The position numbers and the translations under genes are program-made. The notes under the pieces were generated by a model. That model made no database searches and had not been told where the DNA came from. It was given only the letters and a program-made list of their open reading frames with translations. DNA of 64,000 bases from Hydrogenophaga sp. (lineage in GTDB: Bacteria; Pseudomonadota; Gammaproteobacteria; Burkholderiales; Burkholderiaceae_C). Below, one piece after another: positions 1 to 8,938 of the stretch. The stretch is from contig JACVCO010000006.1 in NCBI GenBank assembly GCA_016741995.1, positions 146,363-210,362 on the forward strand, in the 5' to 3' direction. Each line of letters starts with the position of its first letter. The first letter of the stretch is position 1.

Positions 1-281
1 GCTTCGGCGTGGGCCTGGCCGCGCTGGCCGGCGTGATGGCGGCGCCGATCTACCAGGTGAGCCCGCAGATGGGCGCCGACCTGATCATCGTGGTGTTCGC
101 GGTGGTGGTGATCGGTGGCATGGGCTCGATCATGGGCGCCATCCTCACCGGCTTCGGCCTGGGCATCATCGAAGGCCTCACCAAGGTCTTCTACCCCGAA
201 GCCTCCAACACGGTGATCTTCGTGATCATGGCCATCGTGCTGCTGATCAAGCCCGCGGGGCTGTTCGGCACCCAGAAGTGA
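1..281 (+). CDS. livH: Branched-chain amino acid ABC transporter permease, LivH type (3' part only)
   Basis: This is the C-terminal 92 residues of an inner-membrane permease; the gene starts left of the window and codons are in frame from base 3. The visible part has two or three hydrophobic segments around a glycine-rich stretch (VVVIGGMGSIMGAILTGFGLG), typical of the LivH half of high-affinity leucine/isoleucine/valine importers. It ends with TGA at 279-281, and the LivM-type permease follows within a few bases, so the two should be co-translated as the membrane heterodimer. The ATPases (LivG/F) and binding protein are not adjacent here. The solute could also be an amide or urea, because the family is broad. 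Confidence 0.85.
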   Translation, partial: FGVGLAALAGVMAAPIYQVSPQMGADLIIVVFAVVVIGGMGSIMGAILTGFGLGIIEGLTKVFYPEASNTVIFVIMAIVLLIKPAGLFGTQK

Positions 282-289
282 ACCCGCCC

Positions 290-1270
290 ATGAGCACCAC
301 GACCCCCACCGCCCCCACGAGCAGCGTCGCCGCCAAGACCGGCGGCGGGCATTCGCACCTGGTCATCGCCTTCGCCATCATGGCCGCGTTCTTCCTGATC
401 GCGCCCATGGTGGTGTACCCCGTGTTCCTGATGAAGGTGATGTGCTTCGCGCTCTTCGCCTGCGCGTTCAACCTGCTCATCGGTTTCGGCGGCCTGCTCT
501 CCTTCGGGCACGCCATGTTCCTGGGCAGCGCGGGCTATGCGTCGGCGCACGCGGCCAAGGTCTGGGGCCTCACGCCCGAGCTGGCCATCCTGTTCGGTAC
601 GCTGTGCGCCACGCTGCTGGGTGTGGTGGTCGGCGCGCTGGCCATCCGCCGCCAGGGCATCTACTTCGCCATGATCACGCTGGCGCTGGCGCAGATGGTG
701 TTCTTCTTCAGCCTGCAGGCCAAGTTCACCGGCGGCGAGGACGGCATCCAGGCCGTGCCGCGGGGCCAGCTCTTCGGCCTGATCGACCTGAGCTCGACGA
801 TGGCCATGTATGCGGTGGTCTACGCCATCTTCATCGCCGGCTTCCTGCTCATCTGGCGCGTGGTGCATTCGCCCTTCGGCCAGGTGCTGCAGGCCATTCG
901 CGAGAACGAGGCGCGCGCCACCTCGCTCGGCTACGACACTGACCGCTACAAGCACCTGGCCTTCGTGCTCTCGGCCGGCCTGGCCGGCGCGGCAGGCGCC
1001 ACCAAGTCCATCGTGTTCCAGCTCGCCTCGCTCACCGACGTGCACTGGAGCATGTCGGGCGAGGTGGTGCTGATGACACTGCTCGGCGGCATGGGCACGC
1101 TGTTCGGCCCGGTGGTGGGCGCGGCCATCATCGTCTCGATGCAGAACTACCTGGCCCAGCTTGGCGCCTGGGTCACCATCGTGCAGGGCGTGATCTTCGT
1201 GATCTGCGTGCTGGCCTTCCGCCGCGGTGTGGTGGGCGAGATCGCGAACTGGCTGAAGAAGCCGCTGTGA
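290..1270 (+). CDS. livM: Branched-chain amino acid ABC transporter permease, LivM type
   Basis: Second transmembrane subunit of a LivHMGF-type importer, 326 residues, with about eight to nine hydrophobic segments after a Ser/Thr/Pro-rich N-terminus. The cytoplasmic coupling loop is recognisable around residues 205-222 (IRENEARATSLGYDTDRYK), the usual LivM signature that contacts the ATPase. ATG at 290 lies 8 bases after the upstream stop. A GTG at 278 that overlaps that stop (GTGA) is in frame and is the alternative start. A strong palindromic terminator follows the stop, so this is the last gene of its operon. Substrate specificity cannot be read from the permease alone. Confidence 0.88.
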   Translation: MSTTTPTAPTSSVAAKTGGGHSHLVIAFAIMAAFFLIAPMVVYPVFLMKVMCFALFACAFNLLIGFGGLLSFGHAMFLGSAGYASAHAAKVWGLTPELAILFGTLCATLLGVVVGALAIRRQGIYFAMITLALAQMVFFFSLQAKFTGGEDGIQAVPRGQLFGLIDLSSTMAMYAVVYAIFIAGFLLIWRVVHSPFGQVLQAIRENEARATSLGYDTDRYKHLAFVLSAGLAGAAGATKSIVFQLASLTDVHWSMSGEVVLMTLLGGMGTLFGPVVGAAIIVSMQNYLAQLGAWVTIVQGVIFVICVLAFRRGVVGEIANWLKKPL

Positions 1271-1282
1271 TCTCGCACTGAC

Positions 1283-1316
1283 AAAAAAGGCGCCCCGCGG
1301 GGCGCCTTTTTGCTTG
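1283..1316. terminator. Bidirectional rho-independent terminator between livM and the thiolase gene
   Basis: An 18-base perfect palindrome (GGCGCCCCGCGGGGCGCC, 1289-1306) is flanked by an A-run on the left and a T-run on the right. It lies 13 bases after the livM stop and 22 bases before the end of the convergent thiolase gene, so it can end transcription from both sides. Confidence 0.85.
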
Positions 1317-1328
1317 GCGGGTGATCGC

Positions 1329-2537
<1,209 letters not shown>

Positions 2538-2548
2538 GGTGGGGCTCC

Positions 2549-4948
2549 TCAGTTGCGGACCGGCTTGCCGGTGTTGAGCATCCCGAGAATGCGTTCCTGC
2601 GTCTTGGGGTTCGTGATCAGCGCGCAGAAAGCCTGGCGCTCCAGCGTCATCAGGTATTCCTCGCTCACCAGCGTGCCGGGGTCGACGTCGCCGCCGGTGA
2701 CCACGTTGGCGATCAGGGTGGCGATGTGGAAATCGTGCTGGCTGATGAAGCCGCCGTCGCGCATGTTCACCAGCTGGCCCATCACCGTGGCCTTGCCGGA
2801 ACGGCCCGCCACCGGGAACAGGCGTCTGTGCGGCGCGCGGTAGCCGGCGCGGTACATGGCCTTGGCCTCGTTGAGCGCCACGAACAGCAGTTCGTCCTTG
2901 TGCGGCACGATGAGGTCGGACTCGAGCAGGTAGCCGATGCTGCGCGACTCGATGGCGCTGGTGCCCACCTTGGCCATGGCCGCGGCGGTGAAGCCTTCGG
3001 TGAGGAAGGGCAGCAGGTCCTTGCCCGTTGACGTGGCGGCGTTCTCGGCCGCACGGCGCGCGATGTAGGTGAGGCCGCCCGCGCCCGGGATCAGGCCCAC
3101 GCCCACCTCCACCAGGCCGATGTAGCTTTCCATGTGCGCCACACGCTTGCTGCTGTAGACGGCCAGCTCGCAGCCGCCGCCCAGCGCCATGCCGCGGATC
3201 GCGGAGACCACCGGCACGTTGGCGTAGCGCAGGCGCAGCATGGTCTGCTGCATGAAGCCTTCGGCGTCTTCGATGGCGGCCACACCCACGGCCAGGAAGG
3301 CCGGCAGCATGGCCTGCAGGTCGGCACCAACGCTGAAGGGCTCGTCGCCCGACCACACCACCAGGCCCTGGTACTGCGCTTCGGCCAGTTCCACCGCCTG
3401 CATCAGGCCTTCGCACACCTCGGGGCTGATGGCGTGCATCTTGGTCTTGATGCTGGCGATCAGGACTTCGTTGTCCAACGTCCAGAGGCGGACCGAGTCG
3501 GTCTCTTCGATCGTGGTGCCGGCGTCCGCGAAACGCGGGCCGGCTTCGCCGAGCAGCAACTCGGGGAAGGGCTGGCGCTGGTACACGGGCAGCTCGCGGC
3601 GTGGCTCGAACGTGCTCTTGGCGGGGTTCCAGGAACCCTGCGCGGTGTGCACGCCGCCGGCGTCGGCCACCGGGCCTTTGAACACCCAGTCGGGCAGCGG
3701 CGCGGTGCTCAGCGCCTTGCCCGCGGCGATGTCTTCCTGAATCATCTGTGCGACATCGAGCCAGCCCGCTTCCTGCCACAGCTCGAACGGGCCCTGCTTC
3801 ATGCCGAAGCCCCAGCGCATGGCCTGGTCCACGTCACGCGCGGTGTCGGCGATGGTGGCCAGGTGCACGGCCGCGTAGTGGAAGCTGTTGCGCAGGATCG
3901 CCCACAGGAACTGCCCCTGCGGCCCGGTGCTGTTGCGCAGCAGCTTCAGGCGTTCACCGGCGGGCTTCTTGAGCATGCGGCCGTACACCTCGTCGGCCTT
4001 CTCGCCCGCGGGCACGTACTCGCCGCCGTCGAGCTCGAACCGCATCACGTCGCGCCCGACCTTCTTGTAGAAACCGGCCTTGGCCTTCTGGCCCAGGTGG
4101 CCCTTGTCGAGCAGGGCCTTGAGCACGGGCGGCGTGCCGAAGCTGCCGTAGAACGGGTCGGTTTCGGCGCTCAGGTTGTCCTGCAGCGTCTTGATGACGT
4201 GGGCCATGGTGTCGAGGCCCACCACGTCGGCGGTGCGGAAGGTGCCGCTGCTGGCGCGCCCCAGGCGCTTGCCGGTGAGGTCGTCCACCACGTCGAAGGT
4301 GAGGCCGAAGTTCTCCACCTCTTTCATCGTGGCCAGCATGCCGGCGATGCCGATGCGGTTGGCGATGAAGTTGGGCGTGTCCTTGGCGCGCACCACGCCC
4401 TTGCCCAGGCCGCTGGTCACGAAGGCTTCGAGGTCATCGAGGATCTTCGGCTGCGTGGTGGGCGTGGCGATCAGCTCCACCAGCGTCATGTAGCGCGGCG
4501 GGTTGAAGAAGTGGATGCCGCAGAAGCGCGGCTTGATGGCCTCGGGCAGCGCTTCGCTCAGCTTCGTGATCGACAGGCCCGAGGTGTTGGACGCGACGAT
4601 GGCGTGCTTCGCCACGTGCGGCGCGATCTTCTGGTACAGGTCGAGCTTCCAGTCCATGCGCTCGGCGATGGCCTCGATGACCAGGTCGCACTCACCCAGC
4701 AGCGCCATGTGCTCCTCGTAGTTGGCCTGGCCGATCAGGTCGGCATCGGCCGCCACACCCAGTGGCGAGGGCTTGAGCTTCTTCAGGTTCTCGATGGCGC
4801 GCGTGACGATGCCGTTCTTCGGGCCTTCCTTCGCGGGCAGATCGAAGAGAACAACAGGCACCTTGACGTTGACGAGGTGGGCGGCGATCTGCGCGCCCAT
4901 CACGCCCGCGCCGAGCACGGCAACTTTTCTGACGTTGAATCGGTTCAT
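2549..4948 (-). CDS. 3-hydroxyacyl-CoA dehydrogenase / enoyl-CoA hydratase fusion (FadB/FadN-like)
   Basis: Bifunctional beta-oxidation enzyme of 799 residues that hydrates enoyl-CoA and oxidises 3-hydroxyacyl-CoA with NAD. Here the dehydrogenase comes first: the Rossmann motif GAGVMG is at residues 13-18, and CGIHFFNPPRYM carries the dehydrogenase histidine. The crotonase half follows at about residues 480-710 with the oxyanion-hole segment RGMALGGGCELAV. This order is that of Bacillus FadN and many proteobacterial homologues, the reverse of E. coli FadB. I chose ATG 4948 because a longer frame would run back into the DUF2147 gene. No clear Shine-Dalgarno sequence precedes it, so translational coupling is likely. 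Confidence 0.9.
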   Translation of the reverse strand: MNRFNVRKVAVLGAGVMGAQIAAHLVNVKVPVVLFDLPAKEGPKNGIVTRAIENLKKLKPSPLGVAADADLIGQANYEEHMALLGECDLVIEAIAERMDWKLDLYQKIAPHVAKHAIVASNTSGLSITKLSEALPEAIKPRFCGIHFFNPPRYMTLVELIATPTTQPKILDDLEAFVTSGLGKGVVRAKDTPNFIANRIGIAGMLATMKEVENFGLTFDVVDDLTGKRLGRASSGTFRTADVVGLDTMAHVIKTLQDNLSAETDPFYGSFGTPPVLKALLDKGHLGQKAKAGFYKKVGRDVMRFELDGGEYVPAGEKADEVYGRMLKKPAGERLKLLRNSTGPQGQFLWAILRNSFHYAAVHLATIADTARDVDQAMRWGFGMKQGPFELWQEAGWLDVAQMIQEDIAAGKALSTAPLPDWVFKGPVADAGGVHTAQGSWNPAKSTFEPRRELPVYQRQPFPELLLGEAGPRFADAGTTIEETDSVRLWTLDNEVLIASIKTKMHAISPEVCEGLMQAVELAEAQYQGLVVWSGDEPFSVGADLQAMLPAFLAVGVAAIEDAEGFMQQTMLRLRYANVPVVSAIRGMALGGGCELAVYSSKRVAHMESYIGLVEVGVGLIPGAGGLTYIARRAAENAATSTGKDLLPFLTEGFTAAAMAKVGTSAIESRSIGYLLESDLIVPHKDELLFVALNEAKAMYRAGYRAPHRRLFPVAGRSGKATVMGQLVNMRDGGFISQHDFHIATLIANVVTGGDVDPGTLVSEEYLMTLERQAFCALITNPKTQERILGMLNTGKPVRN

Positions 4949-4976
4949 GGATGAAAGCGGTTGCGGTGGGTGCGCG

Positions 4977-5417
4977 TCATTCGACGCGCTGCCACACCTG
5001 GGTTCGGTAGAAGGGGCCGAGGTAGCCGCGCATCTCGAGCTGTGCGCCGCCATTGACCGGCTTCAGGCGCGCGCGGTAGCTCTTGCCGTTGTTCGGGTCG
5101 ACGATGGTGCCGCCCTCGTACACGGTCTTGTCGCTCTCGCCCTGCTTGATGCCGCGCAGGATGTCGAGCCCGACGATGGGCTTGTCCTTGCGGTCGTCCG
5201 TGCACTTGTCGCACACGGCCTTGGGGTCGCTCGCGGGGTCGAGCAGCTTCTCGATGCGGCCGCTGAAGACGCCATTGCTCTCGGTGATGCGCACGAGCGA
5301 CTTCTCCTTCTTGGAGTCGTCGTCGATGGTCTTCCACACGCCCACGGGCGTCATCTGCGCGTGGGCCAGGCCCGCGAGCGCGATCAGGGAAGTGGCAAGT
5401 GTCGTCTTGAGCAACAT
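4977..5417 (-). CDS. DUF2147 family exported protein
   Basis: Small protein of 146 residues with a clear Sec signal peptide (MLLKTTLATSLIALAGLAHA, cleavage after residue 20). The mature part matches the DUF2147 pattern: an opening GVWKTIDDDS block, a central GLDILRG block, and closing LEMRGYLGPFYRTQVWQRV. Residues CDKC (two Cys, two apart) could form a disulfide or bind metal. The family is secreted or periplasmic with no firmly assigned function; a lipocalin-like barrel and lipid handling have been suggested. It has its own GGAGA ribosome site and lies inside the beta-oxidation operon between the acyl-CoA dehydrogenase and FadB-like genes, a suggestive context that proves nothing. Confidence 0.85.
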   Translation of the reverse strand: MLLKTTLATSLIALAGLAHAQMTPVGVWKTIDDDSKKEKSLVRITESNGVFSGRIEKLLDPASDPKAVCDKCTDDRKDKPIVGLDILRGIKQGESDKTVYEGGTIVDPNNGKSYRARLKPVNGGAQLEMRGYLGPFYRTQVWQRVE

Positions 5418-5455
5418 GGCTGTCTCCTTCTGGCGGGTTACGAAACGGGCACCGC

Positions 5456-7252
5456 TCAGGCCAGGGCCAAGTCGGTGTCCATGAGAACCTTGCTGCCGGC
5501 ACGGGCCTGGCGCATCAGCGTCGCCGTCTCGGGGAAGAGCTTGGCGAAGTAGAAGCGCGCGGTCTGCAGCTTGGCGGCATAGAACGGGTCGGTGTTGCCG
5601 CTGTCGATGGCGCGCTGCGCGGCCTGGGCCATGCGCGCGAAGAAATAGGCGAACACCAGGTGGCCGGCCACGCGCAGGTAGGGCACGGCAGCGGCGCCGA
5701 CTTCGTCAGGGTTCTGGATGCCCTTGAAGCCAAGCTCGGTGGTGAATTTGGTCATCTGCTCGCCCAGGTAACCCAGCGGGTTGATGAACTCGGCCATCTT
5801 CTCGTTCACGCCCTCTTCTTCAACCAGCTTCGCGACGAGCTTGCCGAACTTCTTGAGCGTGGCGCCGTTGTTGCCCAGCACCTTGCGGCCCAGCAGGTCC
5901 AGGCTCTGAACCGTGTTGGTGCCCTCGTAGATCATGTTGATGCGGGCATCGCGCACGTACTGCTCCATGCCCCATTCCTTGATGTAGCCGTGGCCGCCGA
6001 ACACCTGCATGCAGTGGTTGGTGGCCTCGAAACCGTTGTCGGTGAGGAAGGCCTTGGCGATGGGCGTGAGCAGCGCGGCGAGATCGGCGCTGTCCTTGCG
6101 CACCTTCTCGTCGGGGTGGTTCAGTTCCTTGTCGAGCAGGATGGTGCAGAACATCAGCAGCGCGCGGCCGCCTTCGGCGTAGGCCTTGGCGGTGAGCAGC
6201 ATCTTGCGCACATCGGGGTGCACGATGATCGGGTCGGCCGGCTTGCTCTTGTCCTTCACGCCCGAGAGACTGCGCATCTGGATGCGGTCCTTGGCGTAGG
6301 CCAGCGCGTTCTGGTACGCCACTTCGGTAAGGCCCAGGCTCTGGTTGCCCACGCCCAGGCGCGCGGCGTTCATCATCACGAACATGGCCGGCAGGCCCTT
6401 GTTGGGCTCACCCACCAGCGTGCCCACGGCGCCATCCAGGATCATCTGTGCGGTGGCGTTGCCGTGGATGCCCATCTTGTGCTCGAGGCCGCCGCAATGG
6501 ATGGCGTTGCGCTCGCCCAGCGAGCCATCGGCCTTCACCTTGAACTTGGGCACCAGGAACAGGCTGATGCCCTTGCTGCCCACGGGCGCATCGGGCAGGC
6601 GTGCGAGCACCAGGTGCAGGATGTTCTCGGCCATGTCGTGCTCGCCGGCGCTGATGAAGATCTTCTGGCCCGTGAGCTTGTAGGTGCCGTCGGCCTGCGG
6701 TTCGGCCTTGGTGCGCAGCAGGCCGAGATCGGTGCCGCAGTGGGGTTCGGTCAGGCACATGGTGCCGGTCCACTTGCCGCTGGTGAGGTGCGGCAGGTAC
6801 AGCGCCTTCTGCTCGGGCGAGCCGTGCGCGTGCAGGCATTCGTAGGCGCCGTGCGACAGGCCGGGGTACATGGTCCAGGCCTGGTTGGCGCTGTTGAGCA
6901 TCTCGTAGAAGCACTGGTTCACGATGAAGGGCAGGCCCTGGCCACCGAACTCGGGGTCGCACGAGAGCGCGGGCCAGCCGCCTTCCACGTACTGCGCATA
7001 GGCTTCCTTGAAGCCCTTGGGCGCCTTCACCTCGTGCGTGGTCTTGTCGAGCACGCAGCCCTCTTCGTCACCGCTGATGTTGAGCGGGAAGGTCACCTCG
7101 GCCGCGAACTTGCCACCTTCTTCGAGCACCGCGTTGATGGTGTCGGCGTCGATGTCGGCGTGCTTGGGGCAGGCCTTGAGTTCGTCGACGACGTTGAAGA
7201 CCTCGTGCATGACGAACTGCATGTCGCGCAGTGGCGGGGTGTAGACGGGCAT
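5456..7252 (-). CDS. Acyl-CoA dehydrogenase, long type with C-terminal extension
   Basis: FAD-dependent enzyme of 598 residues that introduces the alpha-beta double bond into acyl-CoA. The core acyl-CoA dehydrogenase fold spans about residues 75-460. MCLTEPHCGTDLG is the substrate and flavin loop, and the catalytic base is the Glu in MIYEGTN (about residue 433). Roughly 130 further residues form the extra C-terminal domain seen in the DmdC/long-FadE branch, about 200 residues longer than classical enzymes. ATG 7252 follows a GGAG site. A TetR gene lies just upstream on the same strand and beta-oxidation partners lie downstream, so medium- or long-chain fatty acyl-CoA is the likely substrate. 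A methylthiopropionyl-CoA role (DmdC) cannot be excluded. Confidence 0.9.
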   Translation of the reverse strand: MPVYTPPLRDMQFVMHEVFNVVDELKACPKHADIDADTINAVLEEGGKFAAEVTFPLNISGDEEGCVLDKTTHEVKAPKGFKEAYAQYVEGGWPALSCDPEFGGQGLPFIVNQCFYEMLNSANQAWTMYPGLSHGAYECLHAHGSPEQKALYLPHLTSGKWTGTMCLTEPHCGTDLGLLRTKAEPQADGTYKLTGQKIFISAGEHDMAENILHLVLARLPDAPVGSKGISLFLVPKFKVKADGSLGERNAIHCGGLEHKMGIHGNATAQMILDGAVGTLVGEPNKGLPAMFVMMNAARLGVGNQSLGLTEVAYQNALAYAKDRIQMRSLSGVKDKSKPADPIIVHPDVRKMLLTAKAYAEGGRALLMFCTILLDKELNHPDEKVRKDSADLAALLTPIAKAFLTDNGFEATNHCMQVFGGHGYIKEWGMEQYVRDARINMIYEGTNTVQSLDLLGRKVLGNNGATLKKFGKLVAKLVEEEGVNEKMAEFINPLGYLGEQMTKFTTELGFKGIQNPDEVGAAAVPYLRVAGHLVFAYFFARMAQAAQRAIDSGNTDPFYAAKLQTARFYFAKLFPETATLMRQARAGSKVLMDTDLALA

Positions 7253-7294
7253 GGATGAAGCTCCTGTGGTTTCGTCGGAAAGAAAAAGGGGAAA

Positions 7295-7969
7295 TCAGCT
7301 TTTGCGCCGCGGGGCCGCTGCGGCCCCGTTGCGCTCGAGGATGGCGGCGAAGCCGCGCCAGGCGCGGTCGATGCAGCCGGGGCTGCGCAGAAAGCGCGCC
7401 TCATAGTGCAGCGCGAGGATCAGGCCGTGGATTTCGAACGCCACCTGTGACGCGTCCGTGTCCGGTGCGAAGTGGCCCTCTTCGGCCGCGATCTCGACCG
7501 CGCGCTTGAACGCGTCCTGCCAGGTGGTGACGGAGCTGGCCAGCGCATCGCGCACGGGGCCGGGGCGGTCGTCGAACTCCACCGCGCCACTGATGTAGAT
7601 GCAGCCCGAGTCGATCTCGACCGAGGTGCGCTTCATCCAGTTGTCGAACAGCGCGCGAAGGCGCGGCAGGCCGCGCGGCGCGGCCATCGCGGGGTAGAAC
7701 ACCTCGTCTTCGAAGCGCGTGTGGTACTCGCGCACCACCGAGATCTGCAGCTCTTCGCGCGAGCCGAAGTGGGCGAACACGCCCGACTTGCTCATCTGCA
7801 TGACCTCGGCGAGCGCGCCGATGGACAGGCCTTCCAGACCGATCTGCGTGGCCAGGCCGAGCGCGGCATCGACGATGGCCGCCTTCGTCTGCTGGCCCTT
7901 GGGGGCCTGGCGGGCGTCGGCGCTGCGCGGCGCGCTGGCGCGGCGTTGGCGTGTGGGGGTTTCGCTCAT
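7295..7969 (-). CDS. TetR/AcrR family regulator of the beta-oxidation operon
   Basis: One-component repressor of 224 residues. After a basic N-terminal tail, residues about 27-75 form the TetR helix-turn-helix (IGALAEVMQMSKSGVFAHFGSREEL). The rest is a helical ligand-binding domain of the kind that senses acyl-CoAs in related regulators. It is the first gene of the minus-strand operon and ends 42 bases before the acyl-CoA dehydrogenase gene, so it is probably co-transcribed with its targets and autoregulated. A dyad and a promoter-like pair of hexamers lie 40-85 bases upstream of its start. The effector is not known; a fatty acyl-CoA is the reasonable guess. Confidence 0.88.
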   Translation of the reverse strand: MSETPTRQRRASAPRSADARQAPKGQQTKAAIVDAALGLATQIGLEGLSIGALAEVMQMSKSGVFAHFGSREELQISVVREYHTRFEDEVFYPAMAAPRGLPRLRALFDNWMKRTSVEIDSGCIYISGAVEFDDRPGPVRDALASSVTTWQDAFKRAVEIAAEEGHFAPDTDASQVAFEIHGLILALHYEARFLRSPGCIDRAWRGFAAILERNGAAAAPRRKS

Positions 7970-8008
7970 GCGCTCGCTCGGGTGGGTGAAAGGTGGCCGC
8001 CGAAAGAA

Positions 8009-8020
8009 ACGAACGGTCGT
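8009..8020. promoter_or_regulatory. Probable TetR operator upstream of the beta-oxidation operon
   Basis: ACGAACGGTCGT is a near-perfect 12-base dyad: five of six pairs match, with arms ACGA and TCGT. It lies 40 bases before the TetR start codon and just downstream of a promoter-like sequence, where a bound repressor would block initiation. The size and position fit a TetR site, but the protein-DNA link is inferred. Confidence 0.5.
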
Positions 8021-8024
8021 GCTA

Positions 8025-8054
8025 TTTTTACCCAGATTGGCGGCGACGGGACAA
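8025..8054 (-). promoter_or_regulatory. Promoter-like -35/-10 pair for the beta-oxidation operon
   Basis: Read on the minus strand, TTGTCC (8054-8049) and TAAAAA (8030-8025) are separated by 18 bases, a reasonable sigma-70 layout in otherwise GC-rich DNA. The expected start point falls on the ACGA/TCGT dyad, supporting repression by the first gene's product. Confidence 0.45.
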
Positions 8055-8080
8055 GCCGCGCGCGTTTCGCGGGGCTTTGT

Positions 8081-8098
8081 TTAGGGCTGCGGCCCTAA
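8081..8098. repeat. Inverted repeat between slmA and the beta-oxidation operon
   Basis: TTAGGGC and GCCCTAA form a 7-base perfect stem with a 4-base loop, lying 36 bases past the slmA stop and 112 bases upstream of the TetR start. It lacks a T-run, so it is a poor intrinsic terminator. It may be a weak terminator for slmA or a second operator. Confidence 0.4.
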
Positions 8099-8134
8099 TT
8101 CGGCGTGAGCGGCGTCACGCCCGATGGGGCGGGC

Positions 8135-8815
8135 TCAGAGCCGCCCGCCGGGCAACAGCAGGTTCAGGCTGTGTTCCAGGCTTTCGCCGGGTGAGCGTTT
8201 GAAGCCGCTGCGCGCAAAGCGTTGCAGACGCCCCACGCAGAAGGCGGTGATCACGGACGCATCGGCCTGGGCGTCCACGGTGGGGGTGCTGGCGCCGGTG
8301 AGCACGGCGGCTTCGCGCAGGTTCTGGCGCAGCGTGGCTTCGATCTTGTCGAAGAACAGGTTCATGCGCTGTTGCAGGCGCTCGTTCTCGAACACCAGCG
8401 CGTCGCCCACCATCACGCGCGTCATGCCGGGGTTCTTTTCGCCGAACTGCAGCAGCAGCGCCACCAGCTTGCGGCAACGCACCAGCGCGTCGGCTTCGCG
8501 CTCGCCAAGCTGGTTGACGAGGCCGAAGACGGTCTGTTCGATGAATTCGATCAGGCCTTCGAACATCTGGGCCTTGCTCGCGAAGTGGCGGTACAGCGCG
8601 GCTTCACTGACTTCGAGCCGGGCCGCGAGCGCCGCGGTGGTGATGCGATCGGCCCCGGGCTGTTCGAGCATCGTGGCCAGCGCTTGGAGGATCTGCACGC
8701 GACGCTCGCCGGGCTTGGGGCGTTTGCGCGTGGGGGTGTCGCTGGTCTCGGCCGCGGACGCGGTGTCCAGGGCATCGTCATCGGGGGATGGCATCTCGGG
8801 CGCGGCGGTGGTCAT
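8135..8815 (-). CDS. slmA: Nucleoid occlusion factor SlmA
   Basis: TetR-fold protein of 226 residues that blocks FtsZ ring assembly over unsegregated chromosome in the SlmA family. Residues about 38-90 (RVQILQALATMLEQ, then ITTAALAARLEVSEAALYRHFASKAQMFEGLIEFIE) closely match E. coli SlmA, including SEAALYRHF. The blocks FGEKNPGMTRVMVGDAL and LFFDKIEATLRQNLREA match its dimerisation and FtsZ-interacting half. The N-terminus is about 25 residues longer than the E. coli protein and rich in Asp, Ala and Thr. It lies downstream of argB and a two-component pair on the same strand. It should act on chromosomal SlmA sites rather than on neighbouring genes. Confidence 0.88.
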   Translation of the reverse strand: MTTAAPEMPSPDDDALDTASAAETSDTPTRKRPKPGERRVQILQALATMLEQPGADRITTAALAARLEVSEAALYRHFASKAQMFEGLIEFIEQTVFGLVNQLGEREADALVRCRKLVALLLQFGEKNPGMTRVMVGDALVFENERLQQRMNLFFDKIEATLRQNLREAAVLTGASTPTVDAQADASVITAFCVGRLQRFARSGFKRSPGESLEHSLNLLLPGGRL

Positions 8816-8938
8816 GGTCGTGCGATCGGTCCGTGAGGTGGCTGCGAATGGCGCCCGATGGGCCCCGGGGTTACCCCCGCGGGCATTCTCGCACAGGCAG
8901 CAACATCTGGTTACCCAGCATCGGCGCGGCCTGCGGGG

